A stretch of 64,000 nt of DNA from CAYLUN01 sp964386865 (GTDB taxonomy: Bacteria > Verrucomicrobiota > Kiritimatiellia > RFP12 > UBA1067). A program made the position numbers and the translations under genes. Positions 44,301-55,300 of the stretch are shown here, in pieces. Each line of letters opens with the position of its first letter. Positions within the stretch are counted from its first letter, which is position 1. Below the pieces are notes generated by a model. That model was not told where the DNA came from. It was given only the letters and a program-made list of their open reading frames with translations, and searched no databases. Where the stretch lies: positions 150,911 to 214,910 of the forward strand of contig CAYLUN010000001.1 in assembly GCA_964386865.1 (NCBI GenBank), given 5' to 3'.

Positions 44301-47300
44301 CCGACCTGCGGGACGCCTTCCTCGGCTGCACGGCCGGCCCCGCCTATATCTCCGGCGTGATCAGCGACCTGGACGGGCTGCCGCACGCCGTGGGCAAGAT
44401 TGGTGGCGGAACACTGGTGCTGACCGGCGAGAACACCTACAAGGGCCAGACGTGGATCCAGGGCGGGCTCCTGCGCGTCAACTCGATGCGCGACGTCGGA
44501 GCGGCCAGCAGCTCCCTCGGCGCCCCGGCCAACGCGGCCAACGGCACCGTCCGCATCGGCACCAACGTGAACGGCGCCACGCTCGTGTACGGCGGCATGG
44601 GCGACGCAAGCGACCGAATGATCGACATGGCCGGTTCGACCGGCTACGCGTACCTCGACCACTCCGGCACCAACCTGTGGAAGCTGAACGGCAACGTCAT
44701 CTCCTCCTTCCCTGGCAACAAGCAGCTCCGCCTGCAGGGCAGCACCGGCGCGACCGGTGAGATCGCCGGCGCGATCTCCGACTACGACGCAACCTTTAGC
44801 AATAACCTTTACAAGAACGGCACGGGAACCTGGCGCCTCAGCGGAGTGAACACCTTCAAAGGCAATGTCGAAAACAACCAGGGCGCCCTGATCATCAACA
44901 ACAGCTCGGCGCTCGGCGTCGGCCCCAAGCAAGTGCGCCTGACCAACGGCTCGGCCGGCAACCCGCAGCTCTACCTCGACGGCAGCGACGGCGATATCAC
45001 GCTCGCCTCAAATCTCTCCTTCATAACGAGCAACACCGGCGAGGGCGCGCTCGTCAACGTAGCCGGCAACAACTCGGTCGCCGGCAACTTCACCCTGACC
45101 GGCGGCGGCGGCGGCACGGCCCTGCAGTCGAAGGCCGGCAAACTCACGCTCAGCGGCTCCTTCACGCCCGACCAGACGCTCCGCGACATGTACCTGCGCG
45201 GGGACGGCGACGGCGAGATCTCCGGCATTATCCAGAACGGCGGCACCGTGAACATGCCCGTCTACAGGACGGGCGGCACGGGCACCTGGGTCCTTTCGGG
45301 CGCCAATACCTTTAGCGGCAGCCTGTTCGCACAGAGCGGCTCGCTCGTGCTCGGCGGCGCTAACGGCGCGCTCGGCGGCGGCGTCTCGGTCGGCGGCGGC
45401 ACCTTCGTGGTCAGCAACACGCCGTCCGCCAACAACGGCAACCGCCTCAGCAACGCCGGGGCCGTCTCGCTGGGCGGAGGCACCTTCGCCTACGCCCACA
45501 GCGGCGGCGCCGCCGACTACAGCGAAACCGCCGGCGCGCTCACCGTCTCCACCGGAACCAACCGCCTGGTGACCTCGCGGGCAGACGTTGGCCAGACCTC
45601 CACGCTGACCTTCGCGTCGCTCGCCCGCACTGGCGGCACGGTTGATTTCAACGGCGAGGGCCTCGGCGAGGACACCCGCAACCGCGTGGTCTTCACGACG
45701 CCCCCGGCGCTGGTGAGCAACCTCATCGGGCCTTGGGCGACCTATAACGGAAGCGGCCTCGCCAGCTATGACGCCTCGCTCGGCGTCGTCGCGGCGCCCG
45801 CGTCCGCCTATACCGAAATCGCGGCCAAAGGTGTCTCCGTGATCCCCGACAACGCGGCCCTCAACGCCCGCATCACAACCGAGGGCGTGGAAGGCAATGT
45901 CGACTTGGCCGGCGCGGAGGTCAGCAGCGTCAACACCCTGCTGCAGAGTACCCCCTACGCGTCGGTCGTCGACACCTCGAACAAGCTCTTCCGCACCTCC
46001 GGCATCGTGATCGCCGCGGACCAGGCTTCGCTGACCGTCGGCGCCACCGAAGGGAGCGGCGCGCTGACCGCCCTCACCTCGGGCGGCGATGTGGCGCTCT
46101 TCAACCACTCGGCCACCGCCACGCTGACGGTCAATGCGGCTGTGTCCAACAACACGACGGCAACGACGCTCAACAAGGGTGGCATCGGCGACGTGGTGCT
46201 GACCGGCTCCAACACCTACTCCGGCGCGACGGTCATCAACGAGGGCTCGCTGGAGTTCGGCGGCTCGTCCACCCAAACCCGCAGCGGCATCATCAGCGGC
46301 GCGGGCTCGCTCGTCAAGAGCGGCAACGGGCGCCTGATCCTCGGCGCGGCCAACACCTACACCGGCCCCACGGTCATCAAGAGCGGCGTGGTCGTCGCGC
46401 AGAATAGCGCCGCCTTCGGCAGCGCCGTCACAGGCACCGTGATCGAGTCGGGCGCGACGCTGGATATCGGCAGCACGCTGGCCGCGAACGCGCTGAACTT
46501 GGGCAACGAGGTCTTCACGGTGAGCGGCACGGGCGTGAACGGCCTGGGCGCGATCGTGAACGACAAGGCGGCGCAGCAGATCAGCGCCTTCGGCAAGATT
46601 GTGCTGGCTGGCGATACGACCTTCGGCGCCGTCGGCCGGTGGGATATCCGTTCGAGTACGCCGACCCTTACCCTGAACGGGTACACCCTGACCAAGATCG
46701 GGCCGAGCGAGTTCTGCATCGTCAACGCTAACGTGTTTCCCGGAAGCGGCCACATGGTCAACACGCAAGGCATCTTCCGCCTCGAGGCCATCACCTACCT
46801 GAACGGCGACGCGTCCAACACGATGTTGATCAAGCCCGGCGCAATCCTCGACATGTGGGATCTCGGCCCCGCCACCAACTCGACGCCGTGGACGCTGATT
46901 GGCGAGCACCGGGCGTCCGTCACCGCAGGCCAAGGCGTACACCCCAAGAACACCTGGTGGGGCCCCGTGACCCTCAACGGAACGGTTTTCCTGGATGCGG
47001 CGTCAGGCCGGACCATGGGCTTTACGAACGCCCTCAGCGGCGTCGGCTCAATCGTCAAGAACAATACTGGCGACGCTTATTTGTTCGGCACCAACAACTC
47101 CTATGCCGGCCGGACGATCGTCAGCAACGGCTTTCTCCATGCCAACCACTCCGGTTCGCTGCCCGGTTATGACACGACGGGCCGCGTCGCCGTGGCTGGC
47201 AGCGGCACGCTGGTTCTCCGTACCGGCGACGGCGCGATCGGCTGGTCCAAGGAGCAGATCGACACCGTGCGGACTAACTCCGTGTTCGCGTCCGCCACCG

Positions 47301-49210
47301 CAGCTCTCGGCATCGACACGACGTGGGCGAGCCTCGTCTACGACCGCGACATCCCGCAGGCGCTGAGCATCACCAAGTTCGGAAACGGCACGCTCACGCT
47401 GACCGGCGTCATCAGCGACGTCGGCACGAACCGCCTCCTGCGCGTGTACGGCGGCGTGAACAGCACGCTCACGCTGGCGAACACCAGCTCCAACACCTTC
47501 GGGCCCGTCGTGATCAGCGGCGGCACGCTCGGCGCCACGCTGCGCGTCGACGGCCCCACCAGCCTCGGCACCAACCTCACCCAGACGGTGAATATCGGCC
47601 CCGCCATCGGCGACCGCAGCACGCTGCTCATCTCCACGAACTTCGTGGCCGGCAAGATCTACGTCGGCAACGCGCTCACCGGCAGCGGCGCGCTGCTTCA
47701 GACTGGGGGCGCGCTGGCGGTCGCGCCGAACCAGATCAGCCAGGACGTGCTCTCCGTCGGCGTGAACAACGGCTCGGGCTACTACCGCCTCACGGGCGGC
47801 GCGAGCCTCGCGGTCGGCCAGTTCGGCGTCACCGGCGGCGGCGGCGCGGCCAACAACGGCGTGGTCGACGTCCTGGACGGCTCGATCAGCGTCACCGGCA
47901 ACGGCGGCTGGCTGATCTGGGGCTGGTCCGGCGGCAACGGCGTCATGAACATCTTCAACGGTACCGTGACCGCGCCGGCCGGCAACAACGACACGACGAT
48001 GGCGTATACGAACAACAACGCCGCGTTTGCGATGTTGAACCTGCTGCAGCCGGGAGCAACGCTGAACGCGACCGGCAACGGAATTTATCGCGGCATCGAC
48101 ATGGCGCGCAGCGGCGGCAGCCGCTTGTCCTCCGTCATCAACTTGAACGGCGGCAAGATCCTCGCGAACCGGGTGAGGACCGGAACGCCGCTGACCCAAA
48201 CGCTCTTTAACTTCAACGGCGGCACGCTGAAGGCCAACGCCGGAACGGCCTACAGCGCGACCTTCATGCAGGGCCTCACCGCCGCCCTCGTCTATCCCGG
48301 CGGCGCGGTGCTCGACACCACGAACGTGAACGTCACGCTCAACCAGCCGCTGCAGGCGCCGACCGGCTACGGCGCCACCTCGATCCCGCTGCGCTACGCC
48401 GGCCTCGGCTATATCGGCGCGCCCGTCGTGCAGATCACGGGCGGCAGCGGCTCCGGCGCGACCGCGATCGCGACGGTGGATCTGGCCGAAGGCAGCCCGA
48501 CGCGAGGCCAGGTGACCGGTCTCACCGTCACCAGCGCGGGCTCCGGTTATCAGTGGGGCGATTCCCTACAGGTCTCGCTGCTCGGCGGCGGCTACACCAA
48601 CGCGGCGCTTGCCTATAACGCGGAGCTCTCGCCCAACGCCGCAACCGGCGGCCTGACCAAGCGCGGCACGGGCACGCTGACCCTGGGCGGCACCAACACC
48701 TACGGCGGCACGACGACCATCAGCGAAGGCACGCTCAAGCTCGGCAACGCCCTCGCGCTGCCGACCGGCACGCCGGTCGTCCTCGCAGGCGGCACGCTCG
48801 ACCTCAGCGGGTTCACCGTCACCAACGCGATCAGCGGCCTCGGAACTGTCACCAACGGCACCGTTGTAGCGGATCTCTCTCCCGCCGGAACGGACGCCCT
48901 CGGCACCGACACGCTCGCGCTGCGCCTGGCCGAGGTGCAAGGAACCTACTTTGCCGACGTCACGTCTGGCGGCTCGAGTGACCTCGTTGCCGTGCAGGGC
49001 AGCATCAGCCTCTCGGGGCTGTCCTTGCAGATCGTCGACCCCGACCAGCTGAACCGGCACAGGCAGTATACGATCATGACCTGCACCGGCACGCTCACCG
49101 GCGCATTCTCCTCCGACAACCTGCCGGATAGCCGCTGGCTCGTCGTCGCTCGCGCCGACGGCACGGTCAAGCTCGTCTTCACCGACGGCACCCTGATCAA
49201 GGTCCGGTAG
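41333..49210 (+). CDS. Giant secreted PATR (autotransporter-associated beta-strand repeat) protein 1
   Basis: A 2,625-residue exported protein. The ATG at 41333 fits GGGAG, the promoter and the signal peptide MKKSLGNRVLFAAVAAALLA. A conserved entry module follows: SGAWEGDSTVAWTNNNNWTG and later ITFDSYGVASYVIGAD. About eleven PATR units are recognisable, such as GTGTWRLTATNTYAGTTTV, GSGTLTLSGTNTFSGG, GIGDVVLTGSNTYSGATVI and GTGTLTLGGTNTYGGTTTI, a pattern that forms right-handed beta-helices. Near residue 2,380 there is a GYIGAPVVQITGGSGSGATA module. The end (NRHRQYTIMTCTGTLTGAF to FTDGTLIKVR) carries no autotransporter barrel, LPXTG or PEP-CTERM signal, so the export or anchoring route is unknown. 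An adhesin, matrix or S-layer-like role is inferred. It is the first of three tandem paralogues. Confidence 0.92.
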   Translation: MKKSLGNRVLFAAVAAALLATATTVRATSGAWEGDSTVAWTNNNNWTGNATYPSTTETATFNAGGNNRTNVNVAGLSRIKYITFDSYGVASYVIGADPIGSQSLVMEADAEYKLNGNVLRSQVFNANLVLGTDRNGGAYNLRNDAPAFTLGVTGNIVCPTNGTASSGKTLRTYGVGSTRISGNIVTNGSVTLTLDNNSSGTLFLTGSNRITRLNLYATPSCAVDIGNGELFLDNLGSTTLYATQDAIITGTGKIKLGTNTGRNYADCYAAPGKTVVVYPAIISDGGFELNTGVGTWVFCGNNLFASNILFGVGGTISVSKIGNQGSTDSNLGMGQRIIMQAGGCKLLYTGAGEATDRIIELSANATLDHSGTGTLLFSTPIDVLGNTKTLTLQGSTSGVGEIPAAIVAGSGTTSLLKDGTGTWRLTATNTYAGTTTVRGGTLALTGSNGTAAASTGYTLATGGTLLLDNSASANNTNRLRDASTVTMTGGTLVFSHSADAADYVENAGQLSLSQNASTVAASRAAPGRTSVLRFASLARTAGAAVNFTGAGLGDADGRNKIVITAQANGLIGPWATVNGTNLAAYSTTLGVYASPEPAYNQEISALGPSTIASNATDNVRISSQGTSGPIELGAPITRVASLTQKTAYDATINTAGKNLQLSVIAIPSGNAGVAVGVAAGDGTLSPLASNGDVALSNDGASDLTVNAVVANNGGSATLTKMGAGTATLAAANTFSGTTTIGGGSLVLANSDALQNSTLSTGGLVFDSSVASHAFTLGGLNGFFNVSLDDNAPAPNAVALSVGKNNASTTLSGNLAGSGSVTKVGSGTLTLSGTNTFSGGLAISAGQVTASTVGALGTAPVVNNAVLNLTGASDIAYTGLSAGLSGSGTNNVTLGTGGSTVYLQGNYAGFTGLWNIGTNAAAGAAKVYMNGADNPAAIINVLSNGTFYCNAGNHTATLILRGGNTGESYGQLRIDSGANWQGPVYLFGEITDLRDAFLGCTAGPAYISGVISDLDGLPHAVGKIGGGTLVLTGENTYKGQTWIQGGLLRVNSMRDVGAASSSLGAPANAANGTVRIGTNVNGATLVYGGMGDASDRMIDMAGSTGYAYLDHSGTNLWKLNGNVISSFPGNKQLRLQGSTGATGEIAGAISDYDATFSNNLYKNGTGTWRLSGVNTFKGNVENNQGALIINNSSALGVGPKQVRLTNGSAGNPQLYLDGSDGDITLASNLSFITSNTGEGALVNVAGNNSVAGNFTLTGGGGGTALQSKAGKLTLSGSFTPDQTLRDMYLRGDGDGEISGIIQNGGTVNMPVYRTGGTGTWVLSGANTFSGSLFAQSGSLVLGGANGALGGGVSVGGGTFVVSNTPSANNGNRLSNAGAVSLGGGTFAYAHSGGAADYSETAGALTVSTGTNRLVTSRADVGQTSTLTFASLARTGGTVDFNGEGLGEDTRNRVVFTTPPALVSNLIGPWATYNGSGLASYDASLGVVAAPASAYTEIAAKGVSVIPDNAALNARITTEGVEGNVDLAGAEVSSVNTLLQSTPYASVVDTSNKLFRTSGIVIAADQASLTVGATEGSGALTALTSGGDVALFNHSATATLTVNAAVSNNTTATTLNKGGIGDVVLTGSNTYSGATVINEGSLEFGGSSTQTRSGIISGAGSLVKSGNGRLILGAANTYTGPTVIKSGVVVAQNSAAFGSAVTGTVIESGATLDIGSTLAANALNLGNEVFTVSGTGVNGLGAIVNDKAAQQISAFGKIVLAGDTTFGAVGRWDIRSSTPTLTLNGYTLTKIGPSEFCIVNANVFPGSGHMVNTQGIFRLEAITYLNGDASNTMLIKPGAILDMWDLGPATNSTPWTLIGEHRASVTAGQGVHPKNTWWGPVTLNGTVFLDAASGRTMGFTNALSGVGSIVKNNTGDAYLFGTNNSYAGRTIVSNGFLHANHSGSLPGYDTTGRVAVAGSGTLVLRTGDGAIGWSKEQIDTVRTNSVFASATAALGIDTTWASLVYDRDIPQALSITKFGNGTLTLTGVISDVGTNRLLRVYGGVNSTLTLANTSSNTFGPVVISGGTLGATLRVDGPTSLGTNLTQTVNIGPAIGDRSTLLISTNFVAGKIYVGNALTGSGALLQTGGALAVAPNQISQDVLSVGVNNGSGYYRLTGGASLAVGQFGVTGGGGAANNGVVDVLDGSISVTGNGGWLIWGWSGGNGVMNIFNGTVTAPAGNNDTTMAYTNNNAAFAMLNLLQPGATLNATGNGIYRGIDMARSGGSRLSSVINLNGGKILANRVRTGTPLTQTLFNFNGGTLKANAGTAYSATFMQGLTAALVYPGGAVLDTTNVNVTLNQPLQAPTGYGATSIPLRYAGLGYIGAPVVQITGGSGSGATAIATVDLAEGSPTRGQVTGLTVTSAGSGYQWGDSLQVSLLGGGYTNAALAYNAELSPNAATGGLTKRGTGTLTLGGTNTYGGTTTISEGTLKLGNALALPTGTPVVLAGGTLDLSGFTVTNAISGLGTVTNGTVVADLSPAGTDALGTDTLALRLAEVQGTYFADVTSGGSSDLVAVQGSISLSGLSLQIVDPDQLNRHRQYTIMTCTGTLTGAFSSDNLPDSRWLVVARADGTVKLVFTDGTLIKVR

Positions 49211-49236
49211 GCGGCCGCTTAGACGGCTGCAACGAA

Positions 49237-49278
49237 GCGGCGCGCAGGCGGTCACGTCTGCGCGCCGCCATTTCTTTG
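49237..49278 (+). terminator. Intrinsic terminator after giant gene 1
   Basis: An 11-bp stem, 49237-49247 with 49258-49268 (core GGCGCGCAG/CTGCGCGCC), is followed by CATTTCTTTG. It separates the first and second giant genes into independent transcripts. Confidence 0.75.
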
Positions 49279-49287
49279 TGACGTGTA

Positions 49288-49317
49288 TTGACTTTCGCGT
49301 TGCCCCTGATCTACTAT
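49288..49317 (+). promoter_or_regulatory. Promoter of giant gene 2
   Basis: TTGACT (49288-49293), 18 bases, TACTAT (49312-49317). The -35 box is identical to that of giant gene 1. GAGG lies five bases before the ATG at 49379. Confidence 0.7.
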
Positions 49318-49378
49318 TCATACGAATCCTTATACGTTCGTTCTGAGGTCAGAGACGACATCCACTAACGAGGTGTGT

Positions 49379-52300
49379 ATGAAGCACGCATTCTTGCGCT
49401 CGGATCATTTGGTCCTCGTGGCCGCCATGGCCGCGTCGGTCGGGCAGCTCGCCTATTCGGCAAACGGGACGTGGAACAGTAGCGCTCCGGGCTCAAACGC
49501 CTTCTGGACAAACAACGTCAACTGGAGCGCCTCGCCCAGTCCAGCCGGCAACCAGACCGCGACCTTTAACAACAGCGGCAACGGCCGGACGACCGTCGAC
49601 TTGACGGGCCTCGCCTTTGGCGTATCCAACATCGTGTTCGACACCGCGAGCGTCGCCGCCTACACGCTCGGCAGCAACGGCGTGAACCAGCAGGCGCTCG
49701 TCTTCACGAACAGCAGCAACCTGCGCATGAGCGCATCCTCCGTCAACGGGCAGCGCGTCGACGCCCTCGTCCTCCTCGGCCATGACCGGGCCACTAGCTC
49801 GCACACCTTCCGTAACGATCAGCCTTACGGTGCGCTGACGCTGGCCGGCAACATTACGGCGACCAGCAGCGTCGGCACGGCCGGCACCAAGACCCTAACC
49901 GTCGCCGGCATCGGCACGGTCACCGTCAGCGGCGACATCTCGCCCGGCAGCGCCTCTGCGGTCACGCTCACCGACACGTCCTTGGGCAGCGTGCTCGTCA
50001 CCGGCTCAAACCGCGTGACCACCGTCAACGCGAACGGCGGCCCTCTTTTCCTGACCGGCACCAACCGCATCGACACGGTCAACGTCAACGCGGCCGGGCC
50101 GCTCAACCTCTCGGGCACCAACATCGTCACCACGCTCAACATCAACGGCTCCGGCAACAGCGTGATCAACATCACCGCCGGCGCGCTCGTCTTCTCCAAC
50201 GGCGGCGGGCCCACGCTGATCGCCAGCCAAGACGCGGTCATCAACGGGCCGGGCGTGATCGTGCTGCCCACCGGGCCCTCGACCAACCCAATGGGCGACA
50301 ACTCCAGCGCGGCCGGCAAAACATTTGTCATTAACGCCAGTCTCACCGGAAACGCCGGTTTGGAACTGTGGAGCGGCACGGGCACCTTCATCCTGAACGG
50401 CATCAACACCTTCACGGAAAACGTCATGATCGGCCCAGCCTGTACGCTCGCCGTCTCCAAGATCGGCCTGGCGCGATCCGCTGACAGCAACCTCGGGCGG
50501 GGCACGAACATCAGCTTTAACGCCAGCGGCTCGCGCCTGCTCTACACGGGCACGGGCGAGACCAGCGACCGTATCCTCAATTTCAAAAACAGCGGCATCG
50601 TCGATCAGTCGGGCGAGGGCAACCTGAAATTCGTGACGCCAGTCACAGGCGTCAACACGCGAACCGTCACCCTCCAAGGCTCGACCGCCGGCACAGGCGA
50701 ATTCAGCGGCGCGCTGAGAAACGACCTCGCCACGCTCGCGATCAACAAGGCCGGGACGGGCATGTGGACGCTCTCCACGAACAACACCTACACCGGCGCG
50801 ACCACCGTAAACGGCGGCACGCTCGCCTTGTCCGGAGCCTACGGGGCGATCGCGTCGTCCGCCAGCATCACCCTCGCCGCCGGCGCCACGCTCCTTTTGA
50901 GCAACGCCCCGGGCGCAAGCAACGCCAACCGTCTCGGCGACGCCGCCGCCATCACCCTGAACGGGGGCACACTCCGCTTCGACAATGCCGGAGGCGGCGC
51001 GAGCTACAGCGAAAGCGCGGGAGCAGTCGCCGTCAGCCAGAGCGCCAGCACCATCGCCGCCGCGCCGGCCGCCGCCGGGCAAACCTCCACGCTGCGGCTG
51101 GCGTCCCTGACGCGCGCCGCTGGCGCGTCCGTCGACTTCTCTGGCGCAGGGCTCGGCCTGGACGACCGAAACCGCATTTTTATCACCGCCCAAGCCGATG
51201 GCCTGATCGGCGCGTGGGCCACGGTCAACGGCACCAATTTCGCAGCCTACAGCTCCGCCGCCGGCGTTTACGCGGCGCCCGGATCGGCCTTCACGGACAT
51301 CGCGGCCCGCGGCGACACAATCGTCGACAGCGCCGCGAGCGCCGTCCGGATCAACACGGACGGCACCGTTGGCCCGATCCAGCTCTCCGCCGCCACCACC
51401 CGGGTCGCGTCCCTGCTGCAGAACACCGCGACCGCCGCCACGCTCGACACGGCGGGTAAGACCTTCCAGACGACAAGCATCCTTGTCCCGAGCGACAAAG
51501 CGTCGGTCACGGTCGGGTCCGCCGCCAACGACGGCTCGCTCGCGCCGCTGGCCGCGAACGGCGAGCTCGCGCTGGCCAACGACAGCGTGAACGCGCTGAC
51601 GATCAACGCCGTCGTCGCTGACAACGGAGCTTCCCCGAAGCTGAGCAAGTACGGAAGCGGCGCCGCAACCTTGGCCGCCGCCAACACCTTCTCGGGCCAG
51701 GTCACCGTCTACGGCGGGTCGCTCATCCTTGCCAACAGCGACGCCCTTCAAAACGTCACGCTCAGCACCACCGGCACGGTTTTCGACAGTTCGGTCGCCA
51801 GCCACGCCTTCTCGGTCGGCAACCTTAGCGGAACGTATGACCTGCCCTTGTCTGACAATGACGGGGCCCCCAACGCCGTGGCGCTCACGGTCGGAGGCAA
51901 GAACACGGATGCGGTCTATGGCGGCGCGCTGAGCGGCGAGGGCTCGCTCACCAAGACCGGCAGCGGCTCGCTCACGCTCTCGGGCGCCAACAGATTCCTG
52001 GGCGGCCTGACCATCCAGCAAGGCACCGTGGTGGCGAGCAACGCCTTTGCGCTGGGAATCGGAGGCCTCGTCAACAACGGGCTTCTGTTCCTCCCGCTGA
52101 CCGGCGCCACCTACTATTACTCGGGCATTTCGAACAGCATGAGCGGCGCGGGCACCGTTAACGTCTGGCTCGCGACGGGCAGCTCGACCACCTACCTCAA
52201 CGGCGACTATTCTGGGTTCACCGGTGTCTGGAACATCGGCACGAACGCGGTCGCCGGCGCCTCCAAGGTCATGATGAACGGCGCTGACAACGCCGCCGCC

Positions 52301-55300
52301 ACGGTCAACATACTCGCCAACGGCACCGTCATGTGTACCGGCAGCGGAACCCATCAGGCGAGCGTCAACCTCTACGGCGGCGACATCGGCGAGGCCTACG
52401 GACAGCTCCGCCTCGAAAATGGCGCCGAATGGGCCGGCCCCGTCGCGCTGAAGGCCCCCATCGCTGGCGGAGCCGACGCCTTCCTCGGATGTAACGGCGG
52501 CTTAGCGACGATCAGCGGCACGATCAGCGACGGCGGCGCCGGATACACGGTGGATAAGATCGGCGGCGGAACGCTCTATCTGCCGAACACGAACACGTTC
52601 TCCGGCCCCTTCTGGATCAAGGGCGGCAACGTGCGCGTCGACACCATCGGCAGCGTCAACAGCGGCGCTTCGCCGCTCGGCAACCCCACCAGCGAGGCCA
52701 CGGCAACCCTGAAGCTCGGCTACGGGACGACATCCGGAGGCCTCATATACAGCGGCATGGGCGAAACCACCGACCGCACCCTCGACCTCGCCGGAACATC
52801 CGGTGGCGGAACGATCTCCCACAATGGCACCAACAACCTTGTCTTCACCGGCAACGTCGTCTCCAGCGTCAGCGGCGCCAAGCAACTACGCCTGCAGGGC
52901 CTCACCAACGCGCTCGGCACGATCGCCGGCGTTATCCAGGACACGGCGTTCGCGAATGCCGTCAACGTCTACAAGGACGGGTTCGGCGTCTGGACGCTGT
53001 CCAACACCAACCTCTTCACCGGCCAGGTGGAGATCAACCAAGGCTCCCTCATTATCACCACGAGCGACTCGCTCGGCGTCGGCGTCAAATCGGTCCGAGC
53101 GTCAAACGGAACGGCCGGCAACCCGCAGCTTCACCTCGCAGCCCCAGTCGGCGAATCGATCATCTTGGGCTCCAACTTCACCTTCTACACGAGCAACCAG
53201 ACCGACGGCTCGATCCACAACGACTCCGGCGATAATGTCATCGCGGGCAACTTTTCCATGACCTCCGGCGGCGGCGGCACCATTATTGACTCACACGCCG
53301 ACAAGATCACGCTCAGCGGGTACTTCACCCCGGATCAATCCGGACGGCTGCTGACCCTGCGGGGCGACGGCGACGGGGAGATAGCGGGCGTCGTTCGCGA
53401 CGGCGGCACCACCGGCATGAGCGTCACCCGCGACAGGGGCGCGGGGACGTGGACGTTCTCCAACACGAACGCGTTCACCGGCACGCTCAACGTCAACAGC
53501 GGCACCGTCGCGCTCGACGGGCAAGCCGGCGCGCTGGCGAGCGCAGTCGCCATCGGTCAGGACGCGACCTTCACGGTGAACAACAATGCGTTTTCAAACA
53601 ATGCCGACCGCCTGAAGGACACGCGCAACATCACCTTGAGCGGAGGCGTTCTTGCCTACGCCCACACGGGCGGCGCAACAGACTACAGCGAGGCGGCGGG
53701 CGCGCTCATCGTCGCGACGGGCACCAACACGCTGCTCACGTCGCAAGCCGACGAGGGGCAGAGCTCGACGCTCACGTTCGCCTCGCTGGCGCAGGCTGCC
53801 GGGCTGCTCAACTTCGTGGGGCCAGGCCTTGGCGAGGGCGCGCGCAACAAGATCCTGTTCGCCACGCCTCCGCCCGCAGGCCTCATCGGGTTGTGGGCGC
53901 GCTACAACACGAACAGCTACGCGTCTTACGACAGCACCTTGGGCGTGGTTGCCGCCAGCCTCGACACCTTTACCGCGATTCCGGCAAAGGGCCCCTACTC
54001 GGTCACGAATGAGGCCGCGCTCGTCGCGCGCATCACCGCAGACGGAACCGAAGGCCCCCTCGCCTTGGACGGGACGCCCGCCAGTAGCCTGAAAGCCCTC
54101 TTGCAGGACTCAGCCTTCGCTTCGACAATTGGCATGACCAACCAAACGCTTCAGGTCTCCGACATCATGATCGCCCCTGCCGGCGCAGCCTTAACGCTCG
54201 GCACGGCGGCCGACGAGGGCGCCATTACGCCGCTGACGGCCGGCGGCACGGTCACGCTGATCAACCAGTCTGGCAGCACGCTGACGTTGAACGCCCCGAT
54301 CACCAACAACACCAGCGCCTCGTCGGTCTCGAAGCTGGGCGCCGGAAATGTCGTCCTGAACGGCACGAACACGTACACCGGCCCTACCGTAATCGGCGAA
54401 GGCCCGCTCGAATTCGGCGGCGGCGCAACCCAGAAGCTGAGCGGCGTGATCAGCGGCAATGGCGCGCTGGTCAAGAGTGGCAGCGGCAGGTTATTCCTCG
54501 CCGCGATCAATTCCTATATGGGACAGACCACCGTTAAGGAAGGCACGCTGATGGTCTACACCAACTCGGCTTTGGGCAACACCCTCAATGGCACCGTCAT
54601 TGAAGCGGGAGCAACCCTCGACGTCGGCGGCAATCTCGGCGTCAACGGACTCAATCTGGGCGCCGAGGTGGTCACGGTCAGCGGCTCTGGCGTGAACGGC
54701 CGTGGAGCCATCGTCAACTCTTCCGACTTCGGCCAAGCGAACGCGCTCCGGTTCGTCACGCTCGCGGGCGACACCACCTTCGGCGGCGAATCGAGCGCCG
54801 GCCGCTGGGACATTCGCAACACGGCCACCCCGGCGACTCTCACGATGAACGAGTTCGACGTCACCAAAGTTGGCTCGAACTACGTGGGCTTGACCAGCAT
54901 CAACGTCCTGCCCGGAGCGGACAGCATCATCACCGTGGCCGAAGGCTCTCTGACGCTTGAATCAGCCACTGTCATGAACGGCACGCTCGACAATGCAGTC
55001 GCGGTTCAGAGCGGCGCCACGCTCGACCTGTACCGCCTCGCAGCGCCGCCCGAATGGAGCCTGTCCCTCGGTGATGGCGCGCGCGTCTACACGCGCTCCA
55101 GCACGGGGCCCACGCAAAACAAGTGGGCGGGCCCTGCGACCTTCAGCGGCCTGGCGATATTCGAGGGCGCCAACAATACCACGAACACGATCGCCGGCGA
55201 CATTTCGGGCGCCGGATCCCTTGTCAAGATCGGCTCGGCTTCCGGGTCGCTCTTCCTTACCAGCAGCAACAACACGTACAACGGAAGCACCGCGATCAGC

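Noticed and set aside
43076..46942. Two long minus-strand frames (about 620 and 640 codons) opposite giant gene 1
   Set aside because: Val/Ala/Arg-rich antisense translations produced by repeated GGC-rich codons of the PATR repeats.
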